From Cenococcum geophilum 1.58 (taxonomy: Eukaryota; Ascomycota; Dothideomycetes; Gloniales; Gloniaceae): DNA of 64,000 nt. How positions within the stretch are numbered: position 1 is the stretch's first letter; each line of letters starts with the position of its first letter. The notes beneath the pieces are model-generated. The model saw only the letters and a list, made by a program, of their open reading frames with translations. It searched no databases and had not been told where the DNA came from. The stretch spans positions 2,170,001 to 2,234,000 of the forward strand of contig KV748184.1 of assembly GCA_001692895.1 (NCBI GenBank). The letters run 5' to 3'. This document shows, piece after piece, positions 46,151-58,438 of this stretch. The position numbers and the translations under genes were made by a program.

Positions 46151-47152
46151 ACCTTACTAGAAATTTTATAAGGACCCTTTACTAAATACCTACAGACTCT
46201 TAAATTTAAAACTAAACGGCTAAAGTAAAACTAGGACCTCTAGGTCTAGCCATTAAGCAAAGAATTATATAATAACCCTCTAATAATACAAGATTAGCGT
46301 TAGTTTACTATCCTATATAACGACTAAAAATACGCTAAAAGGTTAAAATTTAAAAGTATAATTCTCTTAGTTATATTACACAACCTCTTAAACCTATATT
46401 AAGTCGAAATCTATAGGCCTAAGTCATTAGATTAAACTCCTAGTTAGGGTATTATAACTATTTATTAGCAGACCACCGCTAAATAGAATATAGATATTAT
46501 CGAAACCTTTAAAACCATTTTAACTGCATTAACTACTTACCCTATCCCAATCTTGGAGTTTAAGCTAGATCTATTTAAATTTAATATTAATACTCTAGAC
46601 AATAGAGTTGACCTTATAGCTCTTTATACGATTTTAGGTTAGTAATTTAAGCGTTTAAAACTAGCTTTTTAAACCCTTACCACTCTTTAAATTATAATCC
46701 GCACCAATAATATCTATCCTTAGCTACTACTAAAAGGTATAAAGCTAAGGGATATATAATTAGCTATAAACTTCCTATTAGCTGCGGAAAACATCTAAGT
46801 CCTTAACTTAGACTTCTTCTTCGAATTTCTTAGTAATGCCAGTCCTCTAATTCTTAAAAGCATTGCTAAAAGGGTCCGCTTTTTATACCTTAAGTCTTTT
46901 ACTCTTTAGCAAGCGACTATTACTAAGGAAACTCTTCTAAAATTCCTTAAAAATCATCGCTTAATACTTTAAAAGGCTAGCCTTTAGAAAATATACCTAT
47001 TAAAAGGGAATTAGGATGCTATTTATAAGTAAACTACGTTCCTTAATAGTTTAGAGATTAGAAAGGTATAGAATGGTTCTTAGTCACTATATAAGGGATA
47101 AGTATATATAAAAGTAAACTATTTAAATAAAATAGGTAAATGGCTCTTAACT
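46150..47152 (+). pseudogene. F-box/LRR-like fungal protein remnant
   Basis: The plus-strand frame can be followed for about 1 kb with TAG/TAA for Gln. It has regularly spaced Leu-rich segments: IPILEFKLDLFKFNINTLDN, QLLLKGIKLRDIQLAINFLL, ENIQVLNLDFFFEFLSNASP, KRVRFLYLKSFTLQQATITK and ETLLKFLKNHRLILQKASLQ. This spacing (a hydrophobic strand, then an 'evaluate a group of leucines' pattern) is like the C-terminal repeats of fungal F-box proteins, but I could not confirm an F-box at the start. The gypsy copy 2 insertion lies just beyond its end. Confidence 0.45.
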
Positions 47153-47157
47153 AAGAT

Positions 47158-47583
47158 TGTAACGGAACCTTGTAGCAGGAACTACGATGGGCTCGTTATT
47201 GGGCTAGGTGTATAGGAAATGCAAGTATAAAAGTCAACAACGTAATAATAACTGGTGGAGTAGTTGGCTAATAGATTAACTCCAATTATATTCTAAAAAT
47301 TACTATAAGGAAGGAACTATCTAGGTAGGGACTAAGGGTCCTTAAATACACAACCGTACTCCTATAAAATCCTTCTTATATATAATATACATATACTCTA
47401 TCTACTCTATTACAGATCCTATAGATCCTACAGATTATATAAATTACCCTACATAACCTTAATTACTATTCCTCGTTATATAGTTCTATTGGCTCTATAC
47501 TAGACTATACCTAAATTAACTAACTAGCTTCTTCTAACTCCTCTCCTAGTAGTTATAATATTATACTTAAAGCGTCCGTAACA
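47158..47583 (-). repeat. 3' LTR, gypsy copy 2
   Basis: Starts TGTAACGGAACC and ends GCGTCCGTAACA. It is the reverse complement of the LTR at 14582-15008. Confidence 0.93.
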
Positions 47584-48349
47584 CTATCTCCCTTCTCTTT
47601 ATCTTCGTCCTTAAAGATTTAAAATATCTCCTAGTTATTTACTAGAGGTATAATATCCGTCTAATTAATTTAGTTAATATTATTGCTCATTATACCTAAA
47701 GCAATTTCTTCTTCTTTAACCGCTTGTCGTATTTATACTATCGCTATAATATTGTCTCTTAGTAAGATTATACCGTCTCTATATTCTTATTGTTTAAAAG
47801 AGGGGTTAGTTTATATTACGTTAGCGAGTTTATCTTTACAATAACTATCCTCTTACTTAAAGTGCACTAAAGTAAATATTTATTCGTCCTATGACGTTTG
47901 CTCTATCTCTAATACTAAATATACGCGACCTATTACTCTTAATAGTTATCTAGTTCCCTAATTAATTTATTTTAGGGTTTTATATTTAATTTACTACTAC
48001 ACGGCTAGATAATAAACTGTCTATTACTCTAGTAGAGTTACACCGCTTCCATAATATAGAATAAGAGGCTGCTAATACTTAGCAACGGGCCCTTAAGTCT
48101 TATCTTGCGGCATTTACTCAGTTAATCTATCTTAAGAAGATTTATAAGAAGGTATATTCTAAGGAGTAAAAACTTATAGAATAAGGTTTATAGGAACTTA
48201 GTAATAAAAGAATGGATTTTTTTAATAGCGAAGGAAATAGATCTAAGTAGTTTAGCAACTACTCTTCCTAGGTCCCCCTTAGGTGACTTATTCTTTAGTA
48301 ATCTTTTTTTTTAATACTACTTAACCTAATCTCTTCCGATATTTCTATA
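47584..48349. other. 3' non-coding part of gypsy copy 2
   Basis: Between the chromodomain and the 3' LTR. It begins with a pyrimidine-rich CTATCTCCCTTCTCTTT, the complement of the polypurine tract. No other feature is recognised. Confidence 0.6.
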
Positions 48350-51300
48350 CCTTTCTTATAACATCCTTTAAATTCTCTAGTAGCTCCTAGGTAGTCTTAG
48401 TATAGCCTATTTACTTAACCTTATACTATATTTTATTATTAATATCTTTATAACTAATAATCCTTAAAACTTGCTATTTATCTTCCTCTTATCCTTTATA
48501 CGTGTCTGCTTTATAAACTAGTAGCTTAATATTCCTATATACTGGCTCTAGCATTGCGATATACTATATAGGGTAGATCTTTATTTTAGCTAGTAGGTTT
48601 AACTTAAACATAACCGGTGAAATTCTTTATATAATTTTAAAAGGTCCTAGTCTAATATAGTCTAACTTCTTACTTAGTCGTCAACTCTTAAAAATTTTGT
48701 ATAGTAGCTATACTTTATCTCCCTCCTTAAGATCTAGTCCCTTAGATCTCTTAGTGTTATAGTATCTTTTTATTCTTTCTTATACTTTCTTTACTAATTC
48801 TATAAGGTCTATATAAAGATTTATTAACGTCTTTATCCTTTTTTTAGCTATACTACTCGTTTTCTTCGCTTATTATAGTAATAATAATATTCTTAGCTTA
48901 TATCTATAATTTGCCTTAAATAGTAATATGCCTATTCTTTCTTAAGGTGTTATATTATATGCAAACTATATAACTAGTAATAGCGATACCTAATTATTCT
49001 ATACATGATTAATATAATACCTTAGATACTGCTTTAGTGTCTAGTTTAATCTTTCTATTTAACCGTCTATCTACGGATAATATACAGTAAAAGTTACTGC
49101 TTAAACTCCTTACTCTGCTAAGAATACTTCCTAGAATACTACTGTAAATCTTAAATCCCTATCTAATATAATCTTGCTTAGTGCTCTATATCTTATAAAC
49201 ACTTCCTTAATATAGATTCTAGCGACATTTTCTGCTGAGATTTCTTCTATATATGCTATAAAGTATCCCCACTTTATAAGCTTGTCCACTATTACTAAGA
49301 TTATATTATAATCTTATCCGGTAATAGGATTTCTTAATTTTGGTAACTTAATAATAAAGTCCTATAATATAACCTCCTATAGTCTCTCTGGTATTTTAAT
49401 AGGTTATAGCCCTCCGTATAGCTTATGCCTTATTAGTTTATTTCTTTAATAATCTAGATACTCTTTAGTAACCCTTCTAGCTATCTTTTAGACTCTGTTA
49501 ATAATATACTCCTCCTAAAGTCTTAATATTAAGCCCTTAGCTCTATTATATCCTTAAATTAGTCCCTTATAGAAGTCTTCTACAAACTACTCTGCTATAC
49601 TTTTTAGAATATATTTTACTTCTTAGTTTTTATATATTTCTAACTATAGATCTTCTAGCTATGCTTCTAGAATTCTTTATTCTTAAAAGCTTTCTAATAT
49701 CTTATAGACTTTTTTTAGTTCCTTATTTTCTTAAGTTGCTACAATCTTTAGATAGTTATACCTAATTAATCCATCTATATCTTTTTGTAGTAAAGCCCCT
49801 AATGGCTTCTTATTATTTTATAGTTTAGCTTTATAGCTTAGAGCGTCTGCCCGCGTATTATCTATACCCTTAGTATACTAAATCTTAAAATAGTATTCTA
49901 TAAGCATCTCTGCCCATCTAACCTATCTTTAGTTAAGTTCCTTTATTATTAGGAATCCTATTAGGTTCTTATAATCTATCTTAACTATAAATAGTTTTTC
50001 CGTGCCTTATAAGAATGCTCTTTATTTCTTTAATGCTATAACTATACCTAATAACTCCTTATTATAAATGTTATAGTTTAACTCTAGTAGTATTATCTTC
50101 CGACTATAGTATACCACTAGGTACTATCTATCTTAATATCTTTATATAAAGTATACCCCTAGTATATAGTCTAATACATCTATCTCTATAACCGTCTTTA
50201 GTCCTAGTTAATAGATCTTAAGAACTAGCTCCTGGGTAAATAACTCCTTAACTTTCTTAAAGAGTTCTTTCTATTCCTCTTCCCATATTTATAGTTTTTC
50301 TTTCTTTATTAATTACGTAAATAGCTTAATATCCTTTAACCACTGCGCTATAAACCTTCTATAGTAATTGCAAAACCCTAGAAATAACCTTAACTATATA
50401 ACGTTCTCTAGTTCTTACTAATTCACTATAGCCTTAATCTTCTTTAGATCTATACTAAGTTAGCCTAGTTTAATAATAAATCCAATGAAATTAGTCTTCC
50501 TAGTAAAGAATTTATATTTCTTAATTGCTACTAGCATCTGTTCTTCTTATAGTCTCTTTAAAACCTATTTAATATATTCCCCGTGTTCTTCCTTAATTAT
50601 TAAGTAGATAATAATATTATTAAGGTATACTATAACAAATTTATCTAAGTATTCTCCTAATATATTATTAATACGCTTCTAGAATATTACTAGTGTGTTT
50701 ATAAGCCCAAATTATATAACTAAAGGTTTATATAGTCCTTCCTTTAACCTAAAGACTGCCTTCTATTTATTGCCTTCCTTAATTCTAATCTAATAGTACA
50801 CCTATCTCAGATCTATCTTTATAAAGATTTGCGCATTGCCTATCCTATCTTAGATTTTGCTAATTAAGGGTAAAGGATACCTATCCTTTCTAGTAATACT
50901 GTTTAACTATCTATAGTTAATATACAGCCTTAGTTTACTATTTTTCTTTAGTATAAACAGTACTAGATATCCCGCTAATAACTGTAATAGTCTAATATAT
51001 CCCTTTTATAAGTTTTCCTAGATAAACTCTTTTAATGCTCTACCTTCTTCTTTAGTAAGCTTATAGATTAGAAAGAACTTTAGACTTATTTCTAGTTTTA
51101 ACTCTATCTTATAGTCCTATACTATATACTCTAACAGCTTTTTACTCTCTAGTGACTATAGTTTCTTACCATACTTATGGTATCTTTTTAGTATATAACT
51201 TAAGCCTTACTTAGTCTCTTCGTATATTACTCTAACTTAGTACTATACTATCTTAGCTTATTATTATATCTTACGGCGTTAAGTATTTCTAATATTAACC

Positions 51301-51700
51301 TGACCTATAATCTAATTAATCTTTAGATTGTATTCCTATAACTAAGGCATTCCTAGTACTACCTTATTATTCCCTAATGGTAATATATTAAAAGACATCT
51401 TAATTTATCTTTCTTTAATAGTTATCTAAATAGGTCCTATTTTAAGATTAATAATCCCTCCTCTATAGGCTATTAGGTCTCCTAAAATTATAACTAATAG
51501 GTAAGGTTCCTCTTTTTATCTATAAGGTAGCCCTATTCTCTTAACTGCTACTAATAAAATATAGTTTCGCATTACTCTACTATCTATTAGCGCTTTAAAC
51601 TACTAATCTTACCAATTAACTTATAAATTTAGGTATTGTCCTTAAATTCCTTTAAGGGTCTAAGGCTCTACTACTAGCTCCCTCTAGTTCTATAGGCCTC
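48350..51700 (-). pseudogene. Pol of gypsy copy 2, degraded
   Basis: Read right to left: protease FKALIDSRVMRNYI near 51600-51555 (the DSGA motif damaged). RT spans about 51000-50450 with EYLDKFVIVYLNNIIIYL near 50660-50610 (the Asp pair read as Asn, as in copy 1). RNase H is at about 50250-49830. A continuous KKPLGALLQKDIDGLIRYNY lies near 49815-49755, the undisturbed equivalent of the copy 1 break point. Integrase is at about 49420-48650 and the chromodomain end at about 48480-48360. TAG/TAA stops occur throughout. Confidence 0.9.
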
Positions 51701-54631
51701 TACTTTTCCTAACTATTAGCTACTTAATCCTATTATACTTGGCTTACTCTCTAGCTAATACCTAGTTTGCTTTTTATCTTTAATATGCTATAGATATATA
51801 TTCTCTAGGCATTTCCACTACTATTATCCGTCTAAGCATTCTTCTATAAGGAATCTTCCTAGTTAAAGTACTAAATTTCCTTTCTCTTAAACTTCTGCTA
51901 GATGCCATCTATATATATATTTAGCATTCCTATATTATTACTTATCCGTTATCTAATATATCCTTATAGGGTATTTCTAATTCTTTTCCTTCGGATTCTT
52001 ATATATCTCGTATATATTATCCACGTACGCAATCTATAATAACATATAGTATACTAGGTGCTTTAGGTTAACTCTTAGCTCGTCTTTATTCCTAAGTTTA
52101 AACCTCTATTATACTAATCTAAACGTTATAATTTTGTTCGTAGGTACTAAGATGCGTCTCTTACTTCTCTAGTCCTCTAATCGTTCCTCTAGATCCTTTA
52201 TTATTATTATTAAGGCTCCTTTAATATAAGTTATAGCCTTTTCTATAATTGGGTGGTCCTGGATAACTTTCTTATCTAACTATATATAGAAATCTTCCCA
52301 CTTATTATTATGCCTTTGCTTATACCACTTTTAGTATAGCTGCTAGAGTATATACAGCTTATCTATAAGAAAGTATCTTCTTATTACTGTGTCGTAACAG
52401 CCCTTTATGTATTATTCTTTAAACCTAGTTAGGATTTCTAGATCCTCTTTATCTTCTAGTTTAGTAAGCCACTTAGCTCTTAGTGTGCCTACTCTTAGCC
52501 TATTAGTAATTCTTTATACTAGCGCTCTGTCCTTTATATATCCCAATATACTAAATCTCTTATCTAGTTTCTGTTCTTACTATGCGATAATTCTTTGCCT
52601 AAACTCTTTTATAGTTTCTTTTAGTTTACGTCTCGTGCTTAGATCCTTAAAGTCGTCTTACTTCTTAATTTTAGTATTAACTTTTTAATCTTTAGTCCGA
52701 ACACTGTGTTCTACTAGTAAGTTCTCTAGGTCTATATATCTGTCTCCTAATCTAGTTACTATTTATACTGCAGATTTTCTAATTTATAAAGAAGCTCCTT
52801 ACCTCTTACCTATAAGTGTCCTAATTTATACCCCAAATTCTTAACCCCTTTAGATTCTTAATCCTAAGCTTGCTTCTATCTTAAGCTTTACTTCAGCCTT
52901 AGTCTTACTAGGCTTACTTAGTGTTCTTATCTCGTCTTAAGAGTCTTAAATCTCACTTATCTTATCTTAAGAGTCTTATGCCTTTAGGAAACTTTGTCCT
53001 AAGCTCATTCGTATATCGCTGAACTAAGCCGTTACTCTGCTCCATCGGTTATCATCCGTTATAGGTCCTTAAGCTTGCCTTATCTTGTCTTAAGAATCTT
53101 AAGCCTTTAGCCTTTTGCCTTTATTAAGTGCCGAAGTAGTTCACTATCCTACTTCTCTTGCATCTCGCGAAGCGATAGATATTATGTCTAGTAGGGTCTT
53201 AATCCCTACTAATGTTCCTTATTCTGTAGTAGAATTATCCTCTACCTCTAGTATAATATCTCCGATGGCTATATATTCCTAATAAACCGCTCTTATTGCC
53301 TTATTGTTACGAAATATTTCGCCTACGTTAAAATTATTATCCTTAATATCTAATCTGCGAACTGGTTCATTAGTTCCTCTATATCCTATAGGTGCTGGCT
53401 CCTATAGCTAATAGCTTACGCCGTACTTAGCGTCTTTATAAATTTAGTATACGTTATTATAACAAAACGCAAAACTTCTAATTAAACATTCTTTTGTTCC
53501 TCGCAGTATACTATTATCCCTCTATACGTATGTGTCTTCTACTAGTTAGGTTCCCTTTATTATATAGTAACTCTAACCATCTTTATAATCCCTTATAAAA
53601 TAACCCTATTTCCCGCAATTTATATAAGCTCTATCTCTAAACTATTAACTTTGTTATAGAGTCCGCCTAAACATCTTCTACTGCTAAGATCCTTAGTTTA
53701 GCCTCTGCTCCTTAGTTCTATAATTACTAGATCCTTAACCCCTAGGTTTTTATAGTTTCTTACTCTATCTCTTATAGGCTTCTTTAGTACCACTTAGGTC
53801 TATTAGCTCTGCGCTATACTATAGTTTCTAACTTAGCTTTAGTTATTACGTACTCTGCGCCTTATATAACTATATAACTCTATCCTAGCCTCTCTTAGCC
53901 TATTCCCTTTAGTAGATCCAATTGTTAATCTTAATCGCTTAATCTATTAGTTCCCTTAGGGTATCTATATCTTTTATTAGGATAATCACATCTTAGACTT
54001 TAGCCTTAAGTCCCTGTTTATACTGTGCTATAAGCACCTTATTATTCCACTTTACTTACGTTACTAACATCTAGAACTACGTTATATACTTAATTACTGA
54101 GGTTCGTTATATAATATCTTAGAGTTTTCTTTCCGCCGTAGTCGTCGCCTCTAGGTCTCTAAACATTTATATAAGTCGTTCTATAAATCCATTCTAGCTT
54201 AAGAATATAAACCGTATCTCTTAGTTAGTGGTCGTTATACTATTTACTTATATCTTTATAAGGTAAGGCTCGAACTACTTAAGTGCCCTTTCTATTAAGA
54301 ATAGTCCTATATAGGCTATTTAATCCATAGGTGTTGCCAGCTTTGCTCCTTCCTATACTACCTTAAAGTATATTTATATAAGGAATCCTTTAAGCTTTGA
54401 TCTCTCTCCTAAGTACCTTTTAATCGATAGTAACTTAACCTTTGCTGCGCCTATCCCATTAATCCTATTTTCCAACATTATATTATTCTCTATTAACTGG
54501 TTAACTATCTTTTATAGTTATCCGACCGTTACAAGTTGCTATAAATTAGTGTCTATTATACTAGTATTGTTTCCTAACCTTAAAGTAGTTGCCGCCGTTA
54601 ATAGCGTCGTGGCTAGTGCTTTTGGTGGCAT
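51700..54631 (-). pseudogene. Gag of gypsy copy 2, degraded
   Basis: ATG at 54631 (MPPKALATTLLTAATTLRLG). Its capsid region matches copy 1. The zinc knuckle near 53635-53585 reads YINCGK-stop-GYFIRDYKDG, with two Cys changed to Tyr. The linker after it (about 53110-52900) has the same repeated GATTCTTAAGA units as copy 1. The gag/pol limit is by eye. Confidence 0.85.
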
Positions 54632-54675
54632 ATTATTCAACTTCTTATATTAATATTATAACTGGGTAGTGATTA

Positions 54676-55101
54676 TATAACAGAACCTTATAGCAGGAAC
54701 TACGATAGGCTCGTTATTAGGCTAGGTGTATAGGAAATGCAAGTATAAAAGTTAACAACGTAATAATAACTGGTGGAGTGGTTGCCTAACAGATTAACTT
54801 TAATTATATTCTGAAAATTACTATAAGGAAGGAACTATCTAGGTAGGGACTAAGGGTCCTTAAATACATAACTGTACTCCTATAAAATCCTTCTTATACG
54901 TAATGTACGTGTGCTCTATCTGCTCTGTCGCAGATTCTATAGATCCCATAGATTATATAAATCACCCTACGTGACCTTGGTTACTATTCCTCGTTATATA
55001 GTTCTATTGGCTCCATACTAGACCGTGCCTAAATTAACCAACTAGCTTCTTCCGACTCCTCTCCTAGTAGTCGTAATATTGTATTTAAAGCGTCTGTAAT
55101 A
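54676..55101 (-). repeat. 5' LTR, gypsy copy 2
   Basis: 426 bp. Starts TATAACAGAACC where the partner has TGTAACGGAACC, and ends GTCTGTAATA. It is flanked by AAGAT (55102-55106). Confidence 0.92.
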
Positions 55102-55106
55102 AAGAT

Positions 55107-56620
55107 ATAGTAAAATATCTTCCTTTTAAACTTTACCTTTTAATATACCCTATAAAGATAGGCCAACTCTCCCTCGTTATACAACTTATGCTATATCTAG
55201 TTTAGCAGATATCTTAGTTTTTACTTTAATACTAGTATTAATTAGTTTCTTCTAAGGTGGCTCCTAGACTTCGGCAGCCTTTTAAAGTTACTTCTAGGCT
55301 TATAGAAGTAACTAAGCTACTAAGGGGCGTTATAGGGGACTAAAAGCAACTATCGCTTTTAAGTCTTTAAATAGTGTCTTATTTACCATAGCTCTAACAA
55401 TATTAAATACGTCCTATTAGGATACCTGCTAGGATAAATCCCTAAGATCCAATCTTATATAAAGAGCCTTTAATCTTAAATAGAACCCATACTTATCTCT
55501 TATATTAAATATAGTAACTACTAATAACTAGACGTTAGCCTTTGCTAACTACCTCCCCCTAATATAAACCTCTGGTGCTATATAAAGGCTTATACCACAA
55601 TATATTTTTATAAATACTACTTTATTATAGATACCAAAATCCCCTAGCTAGAAGTAATAGCTACTAGTAGTGGCCTTATAGAGAATATTAGTAGGTTTAA
55701 CGTCCTAATAGACAAATAAATTCTAATTTAAATAGTTAAGAGTGTAGAGGATATAGTTAAAGGCAATAGGATAATAATAGGTATTACTTAAGCTGCGGAG
55801 ATTATCTAATAAACTATTTATAAGTTTAGTGAACATATTAATCGCACTGGTAGTTATCTTATACTATATATATTTAACAATATACATCTATAGAAAAAGT
55901 TAGCATAGATAAAAATTATTATAACTATATATCGTAAGAGATTAAACGTATATAAGTAAGACATGCAATGGTCTTAACCTCTCATTTAATATAAATTAAA
56001 TCGGCTTTATCTAATAGAATTAACTTTTTTATAATATACGCACTAGAATCCATATTAAAAGCTTAGAAAACTACCCTAAACTGGCCTCTGCTAATACCCT
56101 ATAGGGTTTTATATTATATCCCTAGTGCCTTTATAGAAGTATAGATTTTTATTATCCGTTAAGATAATAGAACGGTTAGTACTTCTTTAACTGTCCACGC
56201 AAGCCTAGGGTCCTTTACCCTTTTAGATAAGTCACTAAGCTAGATCTCTAACTTTTTTAAAACGTTATTTCTATACTAGAGAAACTTAAACCAAACTAGT
56301 ATTAAAGCCATGCTACCTATTCTAATCTTAGTATTTTTAGTAGGGAGTAGAATAACCTCGCGCTTATAACCGGCCTTAAAGGGGGTAGGACGCGCCCCTA
56401 AGACCTAGGTGGTATATTAGCTGCTATAGTCTTAAAGAAAAATAACTCCACTTTAAAGAATATAGAACTTGTATTAAAGCCTAGAGATTTAGGGTTCCTA
56501 AACCATTATATTATAATCTAAACGTCTAATAGTAGTAAGATATTCTAGAGAGCGTAAGTTAAAAAGCGGGCCAATATCTAGTCCTAGGGCATTATCTAGT
56601 AATTAGGATACCAGATAATA
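55107..56620 (-). pseudogene. Second protein kinase remnant with N-terminal extension
   Basis: Minus-strand frame with TAG/TAA stops. The N-lobe is near 56090-56000: GQFRVVFQAFNMDSSAYIIK, a GxFGxVxxA loop with Gly to Arg, and the VAIK Lys is still present. The catalytic loop near 55722-55690 reads VYQDVKPTNIL (HRDVKPxNIL expected). DFG is intact as QLGDFGIYNK near 55650-55622, and the activation segment end LYIAPEVYIRG is near 55585-55553. An extension of about 150 codons (56560-56110) precedes the kinase, including AREVILLPTKNTKIRIGSMA and VWFKFLQYRNNVLKKLE. Its position recalls FHA-plus-kinase proteins of the Rad53/Dun1 type, but I cannot confirm an FHA fold. The C-terminus ends about where gypsy copy 2 inserted. 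Confidence 0.7.
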
Positions 56621-57174
56621 ATTAAGTAGATTTTAAACTACTTATTCCGCTTTTATATTTATCGGCTTTAGTATAAACAGTAATAATAGCTAAGGGTATA
56701 GATATTACAAAATTATTATTTTTAAAAAAGCTTATTATAGGACTAATAATAAACAGCTTTCTAGATTTAAGTATAGTGCCGTTAATTTTACTATAATAAT
56801 AGCCGCTATACTACCTAAGAAGTGGCACAGCACTATTATCTCTACACTAATAAAGCTTATACGATCTTGCACGCTAAGTATATCTAAGGTAGTAAGAAAG
56901 CCAGATAAAGAGTAGGTTATATAAGGCGCAAGGTTATTTATTCTAGAAGAAGCTATAATATTATTATTCTTAGTTCTAGTATAGCGGGCGTAGTAACACA
57001 CTGCCGTAGCTATATCCTGGCGCTTTAGGTCTCTACCCCATATTCGCTACTTAAGGTCGCGCTATCTTACCTAGATCCCGCATCTTACCCACTTTTATTT
57101 CTTTATTCCATCCCTTTACCTACGTTTTATTTACCTTTAAGAAGTGCCGGAATGTTATATTCTCTTACCTAAAT
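56620..57174. other. Oldest layer, upstream of second kinase
   Basis: No motif recognised. The minus strand is open for 88 codons at 56735-57001 but looks like an AT-rich chance frame. It could be the far N-terminal part of the kinase. Confidence 0.35.
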
Positions 57175-57960
57175 TTAATATACCCTTAAAGCGATTAATC
57201 TATAAGATCTAGAGTATAGACGGTATCTTCTTAATAATCCACCACCCCTATATTACTTAGAAGAGCTAACTTATAGCCTTAGCCCCGAGCCTATATACGC
57301 TATTAATACCTATTAAGTACGCCCTAATTAACGATTTAATTAAGACTAATTTAATAAGGAAGAACGGCTTCGCAATAACTATATTAAAGGGAGACTTAGT
57401 AAAACCGGTTTAGATATTAAAAAATTAGCAATAAAGAGAGTAGTAAAGTAGTAGAAAGTAGAGGGCATTTAGGATAATAGCTAGGGCTTAAGACCGACAG
57501 CTATTAACTAATAGAAGAATCCGGAAGTAAGCCCTCTACCTATAGTAATCCCTTAATAATAAATACGCAATCGCCTTAAGTAAAGGGTTACTTAAATGCG
57601 TTAACAAAGTCCTAATATATATGCTAGCAAAGCCTATATAATAGCAAACCGCTTAAGGGTTACTAAAACTTATAAAAAGCCTAAGGGTAGACAAAAAAAA
57701 ATACCGCTCTTAAGAACCACGTTACGCTTATTATAATAATTTAATAAAGTACTTCTATAACTGCCACAGTTTTAAAACAACCCCCTCCTTAAAGAAGCGT
57801 ACGGATCTCTAAAAGGCGAGCTTAGGAGCGTACTAAAGTTAAAAAATATTAAAAGCCAACTAAATCGTTATTATATACTAAAGCTATTAAGAAGTAGGGT
57901 AGGCGGCGAGGGTAAATCTAATATAATTTTATTTCCTTTTAATCCTTTAAAGCTTCTACT
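57175..57960 (+). pseudogene. Unrecognised basic protein remnant
   Basis: A plus-strand frame with RIP-type stops reads NNPPPLYYLEELTYSLSPEP, then IKGRLSKTGLDIKKLAIKRV, a Pro/Gln-rich part (PEVSPLPIVIPQ) and RVTKTYKKPKGRQKKIPLLR (about 57230-57720). It is hydrophilic and Lys/Arg-rich. The middle could be a DNA-binding segment, but no family is recognised. Confidence 0.4.
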
Positions 57961-58276
57961 ATAGTTCCAATTCCTCTATTTATTCTATATATTTTAGCTT
58001 ACAATCTTAATACCTAAAATTTCCCTTTTAAGCTTATAATCGTAATTCCTCCAAATTAGCTTATAATGGCGTTAGCTTATATATCTCTGCTAGTTAAAAC
58101 TTAAGGTTTATTAGCTTAATACTATATACCCTATAGGCTAGAATAAAGTCTTATATCTTATTTTAAATACTAGCATTCCCAAAGACTATATTTATTAGAA
58201 TAAAATATAAGTAAAAGAGTTACTTTCGCACCTATTATTATTATTCTTCCCTTCCGACCCTTTAATTGTATAGTTT
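57961..58276. other. AT/pyrimidine-rich spacer
   Basis: No gene. CT-rich on the plus strand, with several TTAGCTTA words, leading into the tandem repeat. Confidence 0.4.
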
Positions 58277-58438
58277 CATTTTTAACTTACTTTCTCCCCT
58301 CCCTACTTTTAAATCTCTTAACTACCTTTTCATTTTTAACTTGCTTTCTCCCCTCCCCACTCTTAAATCTCTTAACCACCTTTTTATTTTCAACTTGCTT
58401 TCTCCCCTCCCCACTCTTAAATCTCTTAACCACCTTTT
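58277..58438. repeat. 54-bp tandem repeat, 3 copies
   Basis: The unit starts CATTTTTAACTTACTTTCTC and contains CCCCTCCC and AAATCTCTTAACTACC. Copies start at about 58277, 58331 and 58385, and differ mainly by C/T changes. Since 54 is a multiple of 3 one frame stays open (an 18-residue FIFNLLSPLPTLKSLNHL repeat), which I take as a by-product. Confidence 0.9.

Larger units (their letters stand above)
47158..55101 (-). mobile_element. Ty3/gypsy chromovirus, copy 2 (same family as 14582-31147)
   Basis: 7,944 bp with 426-bp LTRs and a perfect TSD AAGAT (47153-47157, 55102-55106). The coding order, right to left, is gag, protease, RT, RNase H, integrase, chromodomain. It has no nested insertion, so it gives an empty-site reference for copy 1. 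It is inverted relative to copy 1. Confidence 0.95.
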
